A stretch of 64,000 nucleotides of DNA. Source: Amoeboaphelidium occidentale. Its lineage: Eukaryota > Aphelidiomycota > Aphelidea. Position 1 is the stretch's first letter. The number at the start of each line of letters is the position of its first letter. Location of the stretch: the NCBI GenBank assembly GCA_023515795.1, contig JALGPX010000055.1, positions 1-64,000 of the forward strand. Reading direction: 5' to 3'. The position numbers and the translations under genes were made by a program. Shown here piece after piece: positions 38,203 to 47,661 of this stretch. Under the pieces are notes generated by a model. The model saw nothing but the letters and a program-made list of their open reading frames with translations. It made no database searches and was not told the origin of the DNA.

Positions 38203-38655
38203 ATGAGCTTAATAAGAAACATTGAAGGAAACGATTTCTTTGCACCGTTACAATTACACCAAAGATTAGGAAGATTATTGCAAGACTTTGAAACCGAGAC
38301 TGGCTTGTCAAGACCTGCAAATACTTTGGATTTGTATCCATCCTTGGATGTTCATGATGGAGAAAAGCAAATTACTGTCAGAGCTGATTTGCCTGGCATG
38401 AAGAAGGAAGATATTAAAATTGACTTGCACGATCAGAAGCTGGTCATCTGGGGCGAGTCTAAGGATGCTAAAGAGTACGAAGAAAAGGGCTGGAAAGTAC
38501 GCGAACGTTCATTTGGTAAATTCGAACGTTCAATCTTGTTGCCAAAAGGAATCGATGATCAGAACGTTCTAGCTTCCTATGAAAACGGCGTTCTAGAAGT
38601 CAAAATTGGCAAGAAGGCTGAGGCAGCTGCAAGAAAAAGTATTACTATCCACTAA
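38203..38655 (+). CDS. Small heat shock protein, Hsp20 family
   Basis: 150 residues with an alpha-crystallin domain from about residue 45 to the end. Motifs are YPSLDVHDGEKQITVRADLP, MKKEDIKIDLHDQKLVIWGE, and the consensus ENGVLEVKIGK. The C-terminal tail is short and has no clear I-x-I, so oligomerisation may differ. Chaperone that binds unfolded protein, probably stress induced; I found no perfect heat-shock element upstream, only scattered TTC/GAA triplets. The start is the first ATG after a short AT-rich leader with a TATA-like ATAAAA at about 38146. Confidence 0.95.
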   Translation: MSLIRNIEGNDFFAPLQLHQRLGRLLQDFETETGLSRPANTLDLYPSLDVHDGEKQITVRADLPGMKKEDIKIDLHDQKLVIWGESKDAKEYEEKGWKVRERSFGKFERSILLPKGIDDQNVLASYENGVLEVKIGKKAEAAARKSITIH

Positions 38656-38723
38656 ACACTTTCTAATGAGTGTCCTATAAATAAACTTTTACTATTTTTT
38701 GGAACATAACTCTTATCATCAGA

Positions 38724-40388
38724 ATGTCATCATCTGTGCCAAATACGCCAACAACTACAACTAATCACAATAGTCGGACTCTTGTAGAAACAACCCACGG
38801 CATTAAAGAAGCAGCCAAGAATCTACAGAAGTTGACTTTCCACTGGGATTCTCCTAAACAAATTGTGATAGTTACAAAGCCTGATGATTCTTTGATGGAC
38901 AAGGTTCAAGATCTGCTAAACTATCTTGCCACATACAATCTGATTATTTACTTGGAAGATCAGTTGTATCCTTTACTCAAGCTTACGAGTAATCCTAAAC
39001 CTTTTAAAGCAGGGCAAGCTGAAATACGAGCATGGAATGCTTATCAAATACGATCGAACATGTCATGCGCTTTATCAGCTTCGATTTCAATGACACCCAA
39101 TGCAGATGGTCAGCCTGGGTCATTGTCGTTTTATTCTTTGCCAAGGATGCAGAGCTCAAGTGCTGCCGCAGTTGCTGCTGATAAGTCAGAACGGCCTTCA
39201 AAATCAGTATCGTTTCAAGGTTTGGATCAACAAGCATGTGCCACAGAGGCGCAGTCTATAATTGATTCAATTGAAACTTTCGTGTTTAACCCTGAAGACA
39301 TCGATTTGGTTATAACGCTTGGGGGAGATGGAACTGTGCTTTTTGCTTCGTGGTTATTTCAAACGATTGTTCCTCCTTTGCTTCCGCTGCATCTTGGTAC
39401 TTTGGGTTTCTTGACAGTATTCGATTTCAACCGATATCAGGAAGTTCTTGATAAAGTTCTAAGGAGGATTAAGGATGCAGGTGTTCCGAATGGAGCAGCA
39501 CACACCATCCCAGCACAGCAGACAAATCATGCGACAAATGGTTCAGTTGGACGAAGAACTGGCTCATTTATTGCTAGGAAAGTTACAATGCACGGAGAAA
39601 AGTCTGCCCCGACTATTAGCTCTTCTACTTTGCCTCTGAGTGAACAGGGCGTGCGCATTTCTTTAAGAATGCGTTTTACTTGCGCTATTTATCGTTCGAA
39701 AACTATTTTAAAGTCTGCTGCTCCTTACTGTTTCAATCCGACTTACTTTGCAGAGAAGAAATCTGCTGATAATCTGAATACAACTGAGAATAAGGAAATT
39801 AATGATAAGAACATAATTATGGCACCAGAACCTGATGATGTATTTCAAGTGCTTAATGATGTCGTTGTTGATCGAGGACCTTCGCCGTATATGGCTTCCT
39901 TAGAAGTTTTTGGTGATGGAAAACATTTGACTACTGTTCAGGCTGATGGTCTTTTGGTTTCTACGCCTACTGGTAGTACTGCGTACTCCCTTTCAGCAGG
40001 AGGCTCTCTTGTTCATCCAGAAGTTCCTGCTATTCTACTCACTCCTGTTTGCCCACATACGCTTTCTTTCAGGCCAATGCTACTACCAGACTCTATGGAG
40101 TTAAAAATTGTTGTTCCCACAGATGCAAGAGCTATGGCTTTTGTATCATTCGATGGCAGGCATAGAGTGCCATTGCAACAAGGAGATGCTTTAGTTGTTA
40201 CATCTTCAATTTATCCTGTTCCTACTCTTTGCCTTTATGATCAAACAAAAGACTGGTTTGATAGCCTTGGAAGATGTTTACGTTGGAATGAAAGAGCTAT
40301 TAGGCAAAAGAGCTTCGTATGGGGAAAAGGTATCGTTGAACGAAACGAGGAGGACTCTGCTGACACTCATTATCCGTGGGATAGTTAA
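38724..40388 (+). CDS. UTR1: NAD/NADH kinase (Utr1/Yef1-like)
   Basis: 554 residues. The nucleotide motif LGGDGTVLFASWLFQ is intact, as is HLGTLGFLTVF. The later block VLNDVVVDRGPSPYMASLEV, followed by TTVQADGLLVSTPTGSTAYS and SAGGSLVHPEVPAILLTPVC, is characteristic of the eukaryotic enzymes. The usual N-E of the catalytic motif is N-D here. Two low-complexity inserts (around residues 150-180 and 250-300) separate conserved blocks. The enzyme makes NADP+ from NAD+ and ATP. No intron is needed and cytosolic location is assumed because no presequence is obvious. Confidence 0.94.
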   Translation: MSSSVPNTPTTTTNHNSRTLVETTHGIKEAAKNLQKLTFHWDSPKQIVIVTKPDDSLMDKVQDLLNYLATYNLIIYLEDQLYPLLKLTSNPKPFKAGQAEIRAWNAYQIRSNMSCALSASISMTPNADGQPGSLSFYSLPRMQSSSAAAVAADKSERPSKSVSFQGLDQQACATEAQSIIDSIETFVFNPEDIDLVITLGGDGTVLFASWLFQTIVPPLLPLHLGTLGFLTVFDFNRYQEVLDKVLRRIKDAGVPNGAAHTIPAQQTNHATNGSVGRRTGSFIARKVTMHGEKSAPTISSSTLPLSEQGVRISLRMRFTCAIYRSKTILKSAAPYCFNPTYFAEKKSADNLNTTENKEINDKNIIMAPEPDDVFQVLNDVVVDRGPSPYMASLEVFGDGKHLTTVQADGLLVSTPTGSTAYSLSAGGSLVHPEVPAILLTPVCPHTLSFRPMLLPDSMELKIVVPTDARAMAFVSFDGRHRVPLQQGDALVVTSSIYPVPTLCLYDQTKDWFDSLGRCLRWNERAIRQKSFVWGKGIVERNEEDSADTHYPWDS

Positions 40389-41485
40389 ATAGAATTTTTA
40401 ATTGCGAGCCTGGAGCTTTAGCGAAAGGCGATGCTGATAAGCTTAGGGACACGAATAAAAAAATCCGTGCGTGCGTGCGGCCCACTTCATGATGACATGT
40501 CACTTTTTAAATTTCAACTTGGACATCAATTAATTATTGGTTTCATCATGTTTAAATGCTTCAAACAGTCTTCTTGCAATTTCTTAAGTTTTCATTGTTG
40601 TTACATGAACAATCAATCTGCTGAAACATCAGTATTCGAGAATCAAGCAGATATCGGCCGAAAGGCTCCGAGAAAAAGAATAAATATAAGAATGGCACTT
40701 TTATTCTATTCGAAGAATATCAAAAGAACCTTTGTTCTATTCCTAATATTGTGAATAGTTTGAATGAAACAAAGTACCACATAATTCTTCATGTGACAAT
40801 ACCGGATCGCATTACTTTTTACTAAAATGGCAATTACCTATGGCACAGAGTATGCTTAACACCAAGTTAAACTTATTCCTAGAGATATCGTTCGAACTTA
40901 ACGTGATCAAGGTGATCAAGCCGTGATATTGAAGGAATCTTTAAGTAGTTATAGAAGGGAAATTAAGACTTCAACAAATGGAAATGGTGTCAAGTTTTTA
41001 CTCAGAATATTGTTACAGGTGTTATCTGCAACTTATCCTTATCATCTGGTGCACTTGGCAACCATTGCACCTGAGACTTACCGATTGGTAATTGCGCACG
41101 TTTTCAGACCACAGCCCTTGACTTTACCCAAAGGAATGGACAGAATATGTTGCTTCTAAAGTACTTGCTCCAGCTATAAGATTTTTAACGCTTGAAACTT
41201 CAAAAAACTGACTCTATGATATTGATAGTATTTACTATTCACTATTCTGAGAATAATGGTACAGAGGACTACCGGACCAATATTCTATTCTATTTAGAAT
41301 AAAGTCAATATTCTATTGAGATTATAATATTGGAGCCCTGATTACTTGGAATGAAACCTTGGTTCGAATGGCACAATTAACTTAATAAACGCGTGTCTTC
41401 AGCTGATTCAGGCTTTGTTTGAATTAATTCAATTCACCCGGCGAGCAGTAAAGCCTTGCTTTATTTCTATCTTAATTCCTATTGA
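40389..41485. other. 1.1-kb gene-poor gap between NAD kinase and SDR genes
   Basis: The longest stretch without a recognised gene. Two open frames (40431-40754 and 40923-41159, plus strand) give peptides with no recognisable domain, and the second has no ATG that fits a plausible start. AT-rich hairpins cluster at 41240-41335: CCAATATT at 41277-41284 faces AATATTGG at 41326-41333, with inner palindromes such as ATTCTATTTAGAAT. A lone GGTTCGAAT at 41361-41369 is not part of a tRNA. It may be decayed mobile DNA or simply AT-rich spacer. Confidence 0.5.
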
Positions 41486-42199
41486 TTACCAAGGCAATTC
41501 ATATTGATCTCTGTGAATGAACTGACCAGATTTAAATTTGCATTCACCCTGCGGAACATTTACGAATTGATCGATAATTTCGTACAACTTTTCCACACAT
41601 TGCTTGGAATCCATGTCACCCTTACCAGAAGTCATATCAGTTTGAATGTAGCCAGGATGGATCAGCAATACAGGAACCTCTGGATGCTCAATTGAAAATG
41701 TTTTAGTCATTGCGTTCAATGCTGATTTTGAAGCTCTGTATCCGTAGCTTCTTCCGCTCGTATTATCACCAATAGAGCCCATTCTTGAAGTCATATTGAT
41801 AACACGAGGCTTATCAGATTTCAGCAAATTAGGCATTAATGCTCTGGTAGTGAATGTAGGACCAACAGCATTAACAAGGAACTCGTGGACAAGATCTTGA
41901 TGTTTCATATCTTCAAAGGCAGTGCGCAGATACACTCCAGCATTATTAATTAACAAATCGATTTTCTCATCTCCAACTTTCTTGCTTAATTCATTGATGG
42001 ACTGCTCTGAACCGACATCCAAATCAAAAACCTTTTCAGCCGTTGCTTTTAGCTCGGAAGCTTTGTCGGGATTTCTAGTGGTTGCCAAAACTTTCCACCC
42101 CTTTGCTTTGAATAGCTGCGCGTAAGCTAAACCGATACCACGATTTGCTCCGGTGATTAAAACTGTTCTTGCTGCTCCTGCTGAAGCGTTATTAGTCAT
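41486..42199 (-). CDS. Short-chain dehydrogenase/reductase (C-factor/sniffer-like)
   Basis: 237 residues, a classical SDR. The cofactor motif TGANRGIG is at residues 17-24, the NAG motif is in LLINNAGVYLR, and the catalytic YGYRASK supplies the Tyr and Lys with the upstream Ser in MTSRMGS. The sequence resembles the short, cytosolic C-factor/sniffer-type reductases, many of which reduce carbonyls. The substrate cannot be told. The C terminus ends HRDQYELPW. No intron is needed. It is divergent from the secreted orphan at 42459. Confidence 0.92.
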   Translation of the reverse strand: MTNNASAGAARTVLITGANRGIGLAYAQLFKAKGWKVLATTRNPDKASELKATAEKVFDLDVGSEQSINELSKKVGDEKIDLLINNAGVYLRTAFEDMKHQDLVHEFLVNAVGPTFTTRALMPNLLKSDKPRVINMTSRMGSIGDNTSGRSYGYRASKSALNAMTKTFSIEHPEVPVLLIHPGYIQTDMTSGKGDMDSKQCVEKLYEIIDQFVNVPQGECKFKSGQFIHRDQYELPW

Positions 42200-42458
42200 T
42201 TCGTGCTTATGAAAGCTTGAAAGCGTGTGACGACATCGATCAATTTCGGTTCAGCGAAAGCCAAAAGCGCGTAATTCTTTCGAAACAATTATTAAATTGC
42301 TGTTGCTAACATGAAGATTCCATTAAAGGGATACTTCATCTAACTCATTTTTGAAATATCCATGGTGTGATGGAATTTCGAGATATCCATTTGATGTAAC
42401 ATTGCATGGACGAGAATCACGTGTAAGAACCTCCTTCCTCTGCAGATTTTTTAGCATA

Positions 42459-43124
42459 ATGAAGTATTTGCTAACTTTAGCCACTCTTAGCTTACCACTA
42501 TCTCTGTGCACGCCATTGTTTGGTCTCAAGGCTGCTGATTTTGTTGGTACCCAAGGTCTGCTCAGCGACAAGAACAATGCAGCCGATGTTCAAATTTCGT
42601 TCGCTCCCGGTGAAATGATCATAAGATCCTCTGATAACGGAGAGCCATTGAAAGAACTTGACGCTGATAAATATTGCGTCTACGCGCGCGAAAGTCAGCT
42701 ATCACAAGCCACTCTGGTGATTAATTCAGGTTTCACTGTTGTTTCAAATACTGGAAACGACACTGCGATCACATGGAAGGGCAAATTTGATGAAGGCGCG
42801 CTAGGAGGTAAAGACAAGGCAGGTTCAAGGAACTTTCTAGTTTACAATTGCAACAAAGTGGTCAACTTCTTCTCTGTTAAGCCGCTTTTCAAACCAGTTC
42901 CCGTAATTGACTATTTCACAGCAAAAGAAAAGGCTGAAAGCGAGACCGCTAAGAAGAAGGAATCCGAAAAGGGAAAACACGAGCACAAGAATGTCGAGAA
43001 GCAGGATACTGGCAAGACAACTGATAGCGAAGCACTGACAGCAACTAACGGTACTTCAACAGATAGCACGACAAAAGGAGGTAAAACTGAGTCAAAAGAG
43101 ACTGCGCTTGAAGACGCTCAATAA
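42459..43124 (+). CDS. Hypothetical secreted protein with Lys/Glu/Thr-rich tail
   Basis: 221 residues from the ATG at 42459, where a signal peptide starts (MKYLLTLATLSLPLSLCTPL). An upstream in-frame extension has no signal and would bury it, so the shorter start is preferred. Residues 25-150 form a compact, beta-rich domain of unknown type with Cys near VYARES and NCNKVV. The last 70 residues are strongly charged or Thr/Ser-rich (KEKAESETAKKKESEKGKHE). No membrane anchor is visible. Extracellular or lumenal function is assumed. No family is recognised. Confidence 0.6.
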   Translation: MKYLLTLATLSLPLSLCTPLFGLKAADFVGTQGLLSDKNNAADVQISFAPGEMIIRSSDNGEPLKELDADKYCVYARESQLSQATLVINSGFTVVSNTGNDTAITWKGKFDEGALGGKDKAGSRNFLVYNCNKVVNFFSVKPLFKPVPVIDYFTAKEKAESETAKKKESEKGKHEHKNVEKQDTGKTTDSEALTATNGTSTDSTTKGGKTESKETALEDAQ

Positions 43125-43178
43125 ATTCCTTCATCTTATTCCTTTTTTCTCAGCCACGATAATCGTTACGTGCCAAAT

Positions 43179-45512
43179 ATGAGTGAACTTTGGGGCAAAA
43201 TCAAAAGACGGACGCCGTACTACATTCCGATTCTAAAGTGGCTTCCAAAGTATTCCAGAGAGGATCTTCCTGCTGATATAAAATCTTCAGTTGCGTTATC
43301 ATTGTTGCTCATACCACAATCTTTGTCTTATTCTGCTTCTTTGGCACATCTTCCGCCTATTTACGGACTGTACACTTGCTTTACTAGTTTATTTATTTAT
43401 GGGGTATTGGGAACATCGAGGCAATTATCAGTTGGCCCTGAAGCGCTGGTCTCTTTGCTGGTTGGCAATGTGATCAAGAAGCTTGTTGGCGTAGGAGCTG
43501 AAGTTAATGAAAGAGTTCAAGTGGCAACCTTTTTATCGTTAGTCGTAGGCGTTATAACTTTTCTGTTGGGATTTGCTCGTATGGGTTTTATTGATTCTGT
43601 TTTATCGAGAGCTCTTCTGCGTGGCTTTGTGACTGCAGTCGCTGTCGTCATTCTGATAGAACAACTTCCTGCGCTGTTAGGAATTATCGCTGCAGGGTCT
43701 GACCACGGCGGAGAATCGGAAGAAGAACACTTCGAGAGTCCCTTTGTTAAATTTGTCACTGTTCTTCAAGATGTATTCAAAGGGAACTGGAATTGGTTGC
43801 CTCTTTTGATATCCACATTATCCATCTCTTTCTTGGCTTCGTTTTCATATCTCAAGAAGCGAGTTGCAGCGTCTTACTCGGCCGATGAAGTTTATGAAGA
43901 AGATATGGCTAATGCGCACTTGAATGATGAAACTCGGCAGTCTGATGATAACATTGCAGAAAGCGATGATTCACACTTGTTTCCGTCACTAAGAAGACCA
44001 TTATCAAGAAGTCGACAGGATCGTCGAATCCCCTTCTATGTTCAGTTTCTTTTGTCTATTCCGGAGATTCTTATTGTTGTGTTTGTAACGATTATCTTCA
44101 CTTATGCTTTTAAGCTAAACTCAGAACCTTATAATTTGAATATTCTTGGAGATGCTGCATTATCTGGAGGTTTTAGGACTCCTCAAACTCCTAAAATTAC
44201 TGCTGTTCGATTTGAAAGATTACTGACTCCTGCCATTTTGATTTCTATTCTAGGTTTTGTTGAAAGCATTGTTTCTGCAAAGAAGTACGCATTGCTATAC
44301 TGCTACTCTGTATCTGCAAACAGAGAATTAATAGCTTTAGGAAGTATGAACTTGTTAGGGACATTACTCAATTCTTTCCCTGCATTTTCTTCAATAGCAA
44401 GAACAACCGTTAATGGATATGCTAAAACACAGCTTTCGGGTGTGATTACTGGATTAATTGTTCTATTTACTATCCTCTTTGCGTTGCCAATCTTTTACTA
44501 TTTACCTTATTGTGTAATGGCGTCTATTGTTGTTATGGCAGCATCTGCACTGCTTGAGTTCGAAGATATCCACTTTCTTTTCCAAATTAGAGCATGGGGT
44601 GATATATTCTTGATGTCTTTAACTTTTCTTGTGACTATTTTCTGGTCAGTTGAGAGTGGTGTATTAGTTGCTGTCGGATTGTCTTTGCTGATGGTTGTCA
44701 AGCATTCTACTGGAGTCAAAATCTCGATTCTAGGCAAGGTTCTCGAAACTACGAATGCAGAAGAGAACCCTGTAACTGGAACTTCAGGAGAGTCGCCTAT
44801 TGTAAAACAGCAACAAAAGATCAAGTTCAAGCCGATAAATGAAATCTACAGAAACCATGGTGAGATCAGCAAAGACGATATGGAAATCCTTATTGTTCGT
44901 ATCGATGAAGCATTATTCTTTGCAAATACAGGACAGCTAATGGATAGACTACGAAGGGCTGAAGCTTATGGTGGTTGGATGCACGTTCATCCTTCTGAAG
45001 AAGGTGTTCGAGGAACGGCTGGACTTGTTGCTGCAAGACTTAACTTTGGCGAAGCTGAACGTTCTCTTTCCAACCAACAGTTTTCAATTGAAGAGGGTCT
45101 TTCTCGTTTCGAGACTGTTGATAGCACGCCTTTGGCATCTCCCACATCGCATGCGATGCATGTCCTGCCAAGTGAAATCCCTCACTTAAGGGGCGTTATA
45201 TTTGATATCGAAAACATGGCTGTTATTGATGCTACAGCTATTCAAACTCTCCTTGAAATAGTCCAAGAATACAAGGCCCGCGATATCGAAGTGTGTTTTG
45301 TAAAGTTGAGAGATTCTTGTAAACAAGTCTTTCTTAGAAGCGGGATTCTTGGAGAAGTACTAGGAAGCGACAGATTCTTCCGGAAAATAGCGGATGCAGA
45401 GAAGTATCTTAGAGAGAAATGGGAGTTTGAAGATAATCGAGGAAGCAAAATGAGCACAGACTACCGGAAATTTCCGCCACCAACTAGCTTCAGCGCATAT
45501 AACATTATTTGA
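43179..45512 (+). CDS. SulP/SLC26-type anion transporter with C-terminal STAS domain
   Basis: 777 residues from the ATG at 43179. The SulP signature runs through LLLIPQSLSYSASLAHLPPI and YGLYTCFTSLFIYGVLGTSR, with LSVGPEALVSLL next. About 12 membrane spans follow. A large acidic hydrophilic loop (around residues 225-290) interrupts the membrane domain. The C-terminal STAS domain starts near residue 570 (IRIDEALFFANTGQLMDRLR) and has FDIENMAVIDATAIQTLLEI. Fungal SulP members transport sulfate, molybdate or other anions, and the closest type here resembles the YPR003C group. Its stop is only 6 bp from the stop of SNF4. Confidence 0.92.
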   Translation: MSELWGKIKRRTPYYIPILKWLPKYSREDLPADIKSSVALSLLLIPQSLSYSASLAHLPPIYGLYTCFTSLFIYGVLGTSRQLSVGPEALVSLLVGNVIKKLVGVGAEVNERVQVATFLSLVVGVITFLLGFARMGFIDSVLSRALLRGFVTAVAVVILIEQLPALLGIIAAGSDHGGESEEEHFESPFVKFVTVLQDVFKGNWNWLPLLISTLSISFLASFSYLKKRVAASYSADEVYEEDMANAHLNDETRQSDDNIAESDDSHLFPSLRRPLSRSRQDRRIPFYVQFLLSIPEILIVVFVTIIFTYAFKLNSEPYNLNILGDAALSGGFRTPQTPKITAVRFERLLTPAILISILGFVESIVSAKKYALLYCYSVSANRELIALGSMNLLGTLLNSFPAFSSIARTTVNGYAKTQLSGVITGLIVLFTILFALPIFYYLPYCVMASIVVMAASALLEFEDIHFLFQIRAWGDIFLMSLTFLVTIFWSVESGVLVAVGLSLLMVVKHSTGVKISILGKVLETTNAEENPVTGTSGESPIVKQQQKIKFKPINEIYRNHGEISKDDMEILIVRIDEALFFANTGQLMDRLRRAEAYGGWMHVHPSEEGVRGTAGLVAARLNFGEAERSLSNQQFSIEEGLSRFETVDSTPLASPTSHAMHVLPSEIPHLRGVIFDIENMAVIDATAIQTLLEIVQEYKARDIEVCFVKLRDSCKQVFLRSGILGEVLGSDRFFRKIADAEKYLREKWEFEDNRGSKMSTDYRKFPPPTSFSAYNII

Positions 45513-45518
45513 ACACAT

Positions 45519-46564
45519 TTAAAAATTTATTAGAAATTTAAGGACATCAGATGTTGATAGTACTCCTATTAACCTTTTAGTGGAACCTGTTTCTTTTTCG
45601 ACAATAAAGAATCGCTTGATTATCTCCTTTGAGCTTCGAACACCATCCATAATCATCATTAAGGGCGTATCAGACACACAAACATGCATAGCACTCTCAA
45701 CAGTTCTCCTTTTTGAAATGAAATCAACTATGCTCTTATCCAAATAACCCTCTATGCCTGTCACCATTGTGTCGATAATGTCAATCTTCTCGCAAACATC
45801 CAATAAATGCCCTGACTCGTCTATAATAGGAATTGAGCTGATCTTCTTATCTGCGAATAATTCTAAAACAAATATCAACGGAGTATCAACCTTTACGGAA
45901 ATAACATCGTCGTGCCAAACACCCAAACCCAAATCCTTGATGGACTTTGCCATGATCCTTTCGACATGCACTGCAGCTGAAACATCCCCATGCCCAAAAT
46001 CGAAATTAACCGCAATGAATTTCAGTAGTACATCTCTGTCCATTAGAGACAATAACTCGTGTTCATATATCAGAATGATATTGTGTACACCATGCTGAAC
46101 GAACGCCATGCTTGACTGTAACAAGGAATCATCCGGTTCTAACTTTATAAGCTCCGAAGTAATTTTACTGTTCAAGACGTCTGGATAGCAATTAGCGTAC
46201 AGCTTTCCGTAAAAAATACCTCTGAGGTCTTTGATGTTGCTTGAAGAAATATGCTTCAAAGCACCTTCAACATCATTCTTGTATTTATAATGATAATGTA
46301 TAGCCAAGTTTATAAAATCAGTAGCTGTCAGCATACCAACGATTTGCCTAGAATGGCTGTCCCATAATGTCGCTCCTTGTAAGTCTAAGGATAAGTTACC
46401 TCTTCTTCCACAGAAAGGCTTTGAAACTTACCATTCTGTAACAGAATTTGCAGTGCCTTCTTTAAACTGAGTTCAACGTCAACCACAACCACTTTATTAT
46501 TAACTGGCAGTAAATCGTAACAAGTGTGCTGCTCCAGAAAATCCTTAACAAACGAAACAGCCAT
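45519..46564 (-). CDS. SNF4: AMPK/SNF1 gamma subunit (Snf4), two exons
   Basis: Exons 46432-46564 and 45519-46384, with a 47-nt intron (gtaagt to tag), give 332 residues, equal to mammalian gamma-1. The N-terminal exon encodes AVSFVKDFLEQHTCYDLLPV and joins to LQGATLWDSHSRQIVGMLTA, the standard gamma-subunit CBS1 start. Four CBS motifs follow, ending VLSTSDVLKFLINF. Snf4 binds adenine nucleotides and stabilises the SNF1 kinase in energy and carbon-source signalling. Without exon 1 the CBS1 domain would lack its first half. The stop is 6 bp from the convergent SulP gene. Confidence 0.95.
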
Positions 46565-46611
46565 CAGAGAAAATGAGATGCTTTTGTTACTACGGATTTA
46601 TTGCTTTTAGT

Positions 46612-47586
46612 TTATTCGTACACAACGGAATCATCAAAGTATTCATCGTCAAAGTGGTACAATCTCACGTAACCTTCTTCAGCTCCGGAAGCAAAGCTAC
46701 GACCAGAAGGATGAAATGCCAAAGTGTTAATAGGCGAGAAATGCGCCTTCATCTTACCAATTTCGTTTTCAAATACGCGGTCATAGAAACAAACTTCGAA
46801 TTTACCTTCTCTTGCAGCAGTTAACGTGACTTCTCTTGCGTCTTGACCACCACCAACGATAACTTGATCAAACAAAGGCGATGAAGCAGCAGAGTTCAGA
46901 GGCCTATCCGATTTATACGTCTTCATAACTTCTAAAGTGGTCGCATCGATGAGCTTAGCTGACGAATCTTTGCTCGATGTCAGAATATACGACTTGTCTG
47001 CAGAGAACTGCATATCTGTGATTGTACCATCGTGAACTTTTACTTGCTGAAGCTTCTTGCCTGTCAATGGATCGAACTTCATAATGGTACCGTCTTCATG
47101 AGCCGTTAGAATGAATTTGTTCAAATTGCCCCATGATGCGATTGTTGCCCTTTCTCCAGGCATAACGATAGACTGTAATGGCGCATCGCTCAAAGTGTCT
47201 CCGGATATACCATAAACATTCAGAAATCCATTGGTGTTCTTTCTTTGTTCTGTGAGTACGCAAACCATCCTTTCCCCAAGAGCATACTCAACCCAACGAG
47301 CAGAAGTCTTGAATCCAAGATCGAATAAGGAAACACCTCTGGAAACATCCCAAAGCTTGACAGATTCGTCTGCGGAGGCGGTCATTAGTCTCTCTGAGCT
47401 AGCGCTGATGCACAGGGAAAATATCGCACCATTGTGTCCGTCAAAAGAGCCTAAACGCTCGCCATTGTGACTGAACCACACATTAGGAGACTTATCACGC
47501 GCAGCTGTAAAAAGCAAATCTCCTTCTCTATTGTATTTGACTAAAGTAAGTGGACGCTCGTGTCCGTGTAATGAATAAGGGCGCAT
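46612..47586 (-). CDS. TIF34: Eukaryotic translation initiation factor 3 subunit i (eIF3i/Tif34)
   Basis: 324 residues from the ATG at 47586 (MRPYSLHGHERPLTLVKYNR), which is where orthologues start. The longer upstream frame is not conserved. The protein is a seven-bladed WD40 propeller: NGERLGSFDGHNGAIFSL, SADESVKLWDV, SKDSSAKLIDA, GGGQDAREVTLT and FHPSGRSFASGAEEGYVRLY. It is a core eIF3 subunit binding eIF3b and eIF3g and needed for scanning. Its stop lies 47 bp upstream of the SNF4 start on the same strand. No intron is needed. Confidence 0.96.
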   Translation of the reverse strand: MRPYSLHGHERPLTLVKYNREGDLLFTAARDKSPNVWFSHNGERLGSFDGHNGAIFSLCISASSERLMTASADESVKLWDVSRGVSLFDLGFKTSARWVEYALGERMVCVLTEQRKNTNGFLNVYGISGDTLSDAPLQSIVMPGERATIASWGNLNKFILTAHEDGTIMKFDPLTGKKLQQVKVHDGTITDMQFSADKSYILTSSKDSSAKLIDATTLEVMKTYKSDRPLNSAASSPLFDQVIVGGGQDAREVTLTAAREGKFEVCFYDRVFENEIGKMKAHFSPINTLAFHPSGRSFASGAEEGYVRLYHFDDEYFDDSVVYE

Positions 47587-47661
47587 TTTGTTCGTAAACG
47601 ATTGTGTACTTGAGCGAAAGAAGATTCTTTGCAAGTGAAAAAGACTTGTTTGACCAAGATT

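Noticed and set aside
41361-41370. GGTTCGAAT resembling a tRNA T-loop (B box)
   Set aside because: No A box, acceptor stem or anticodon arm can be built around it within a tRNA-sized interval.
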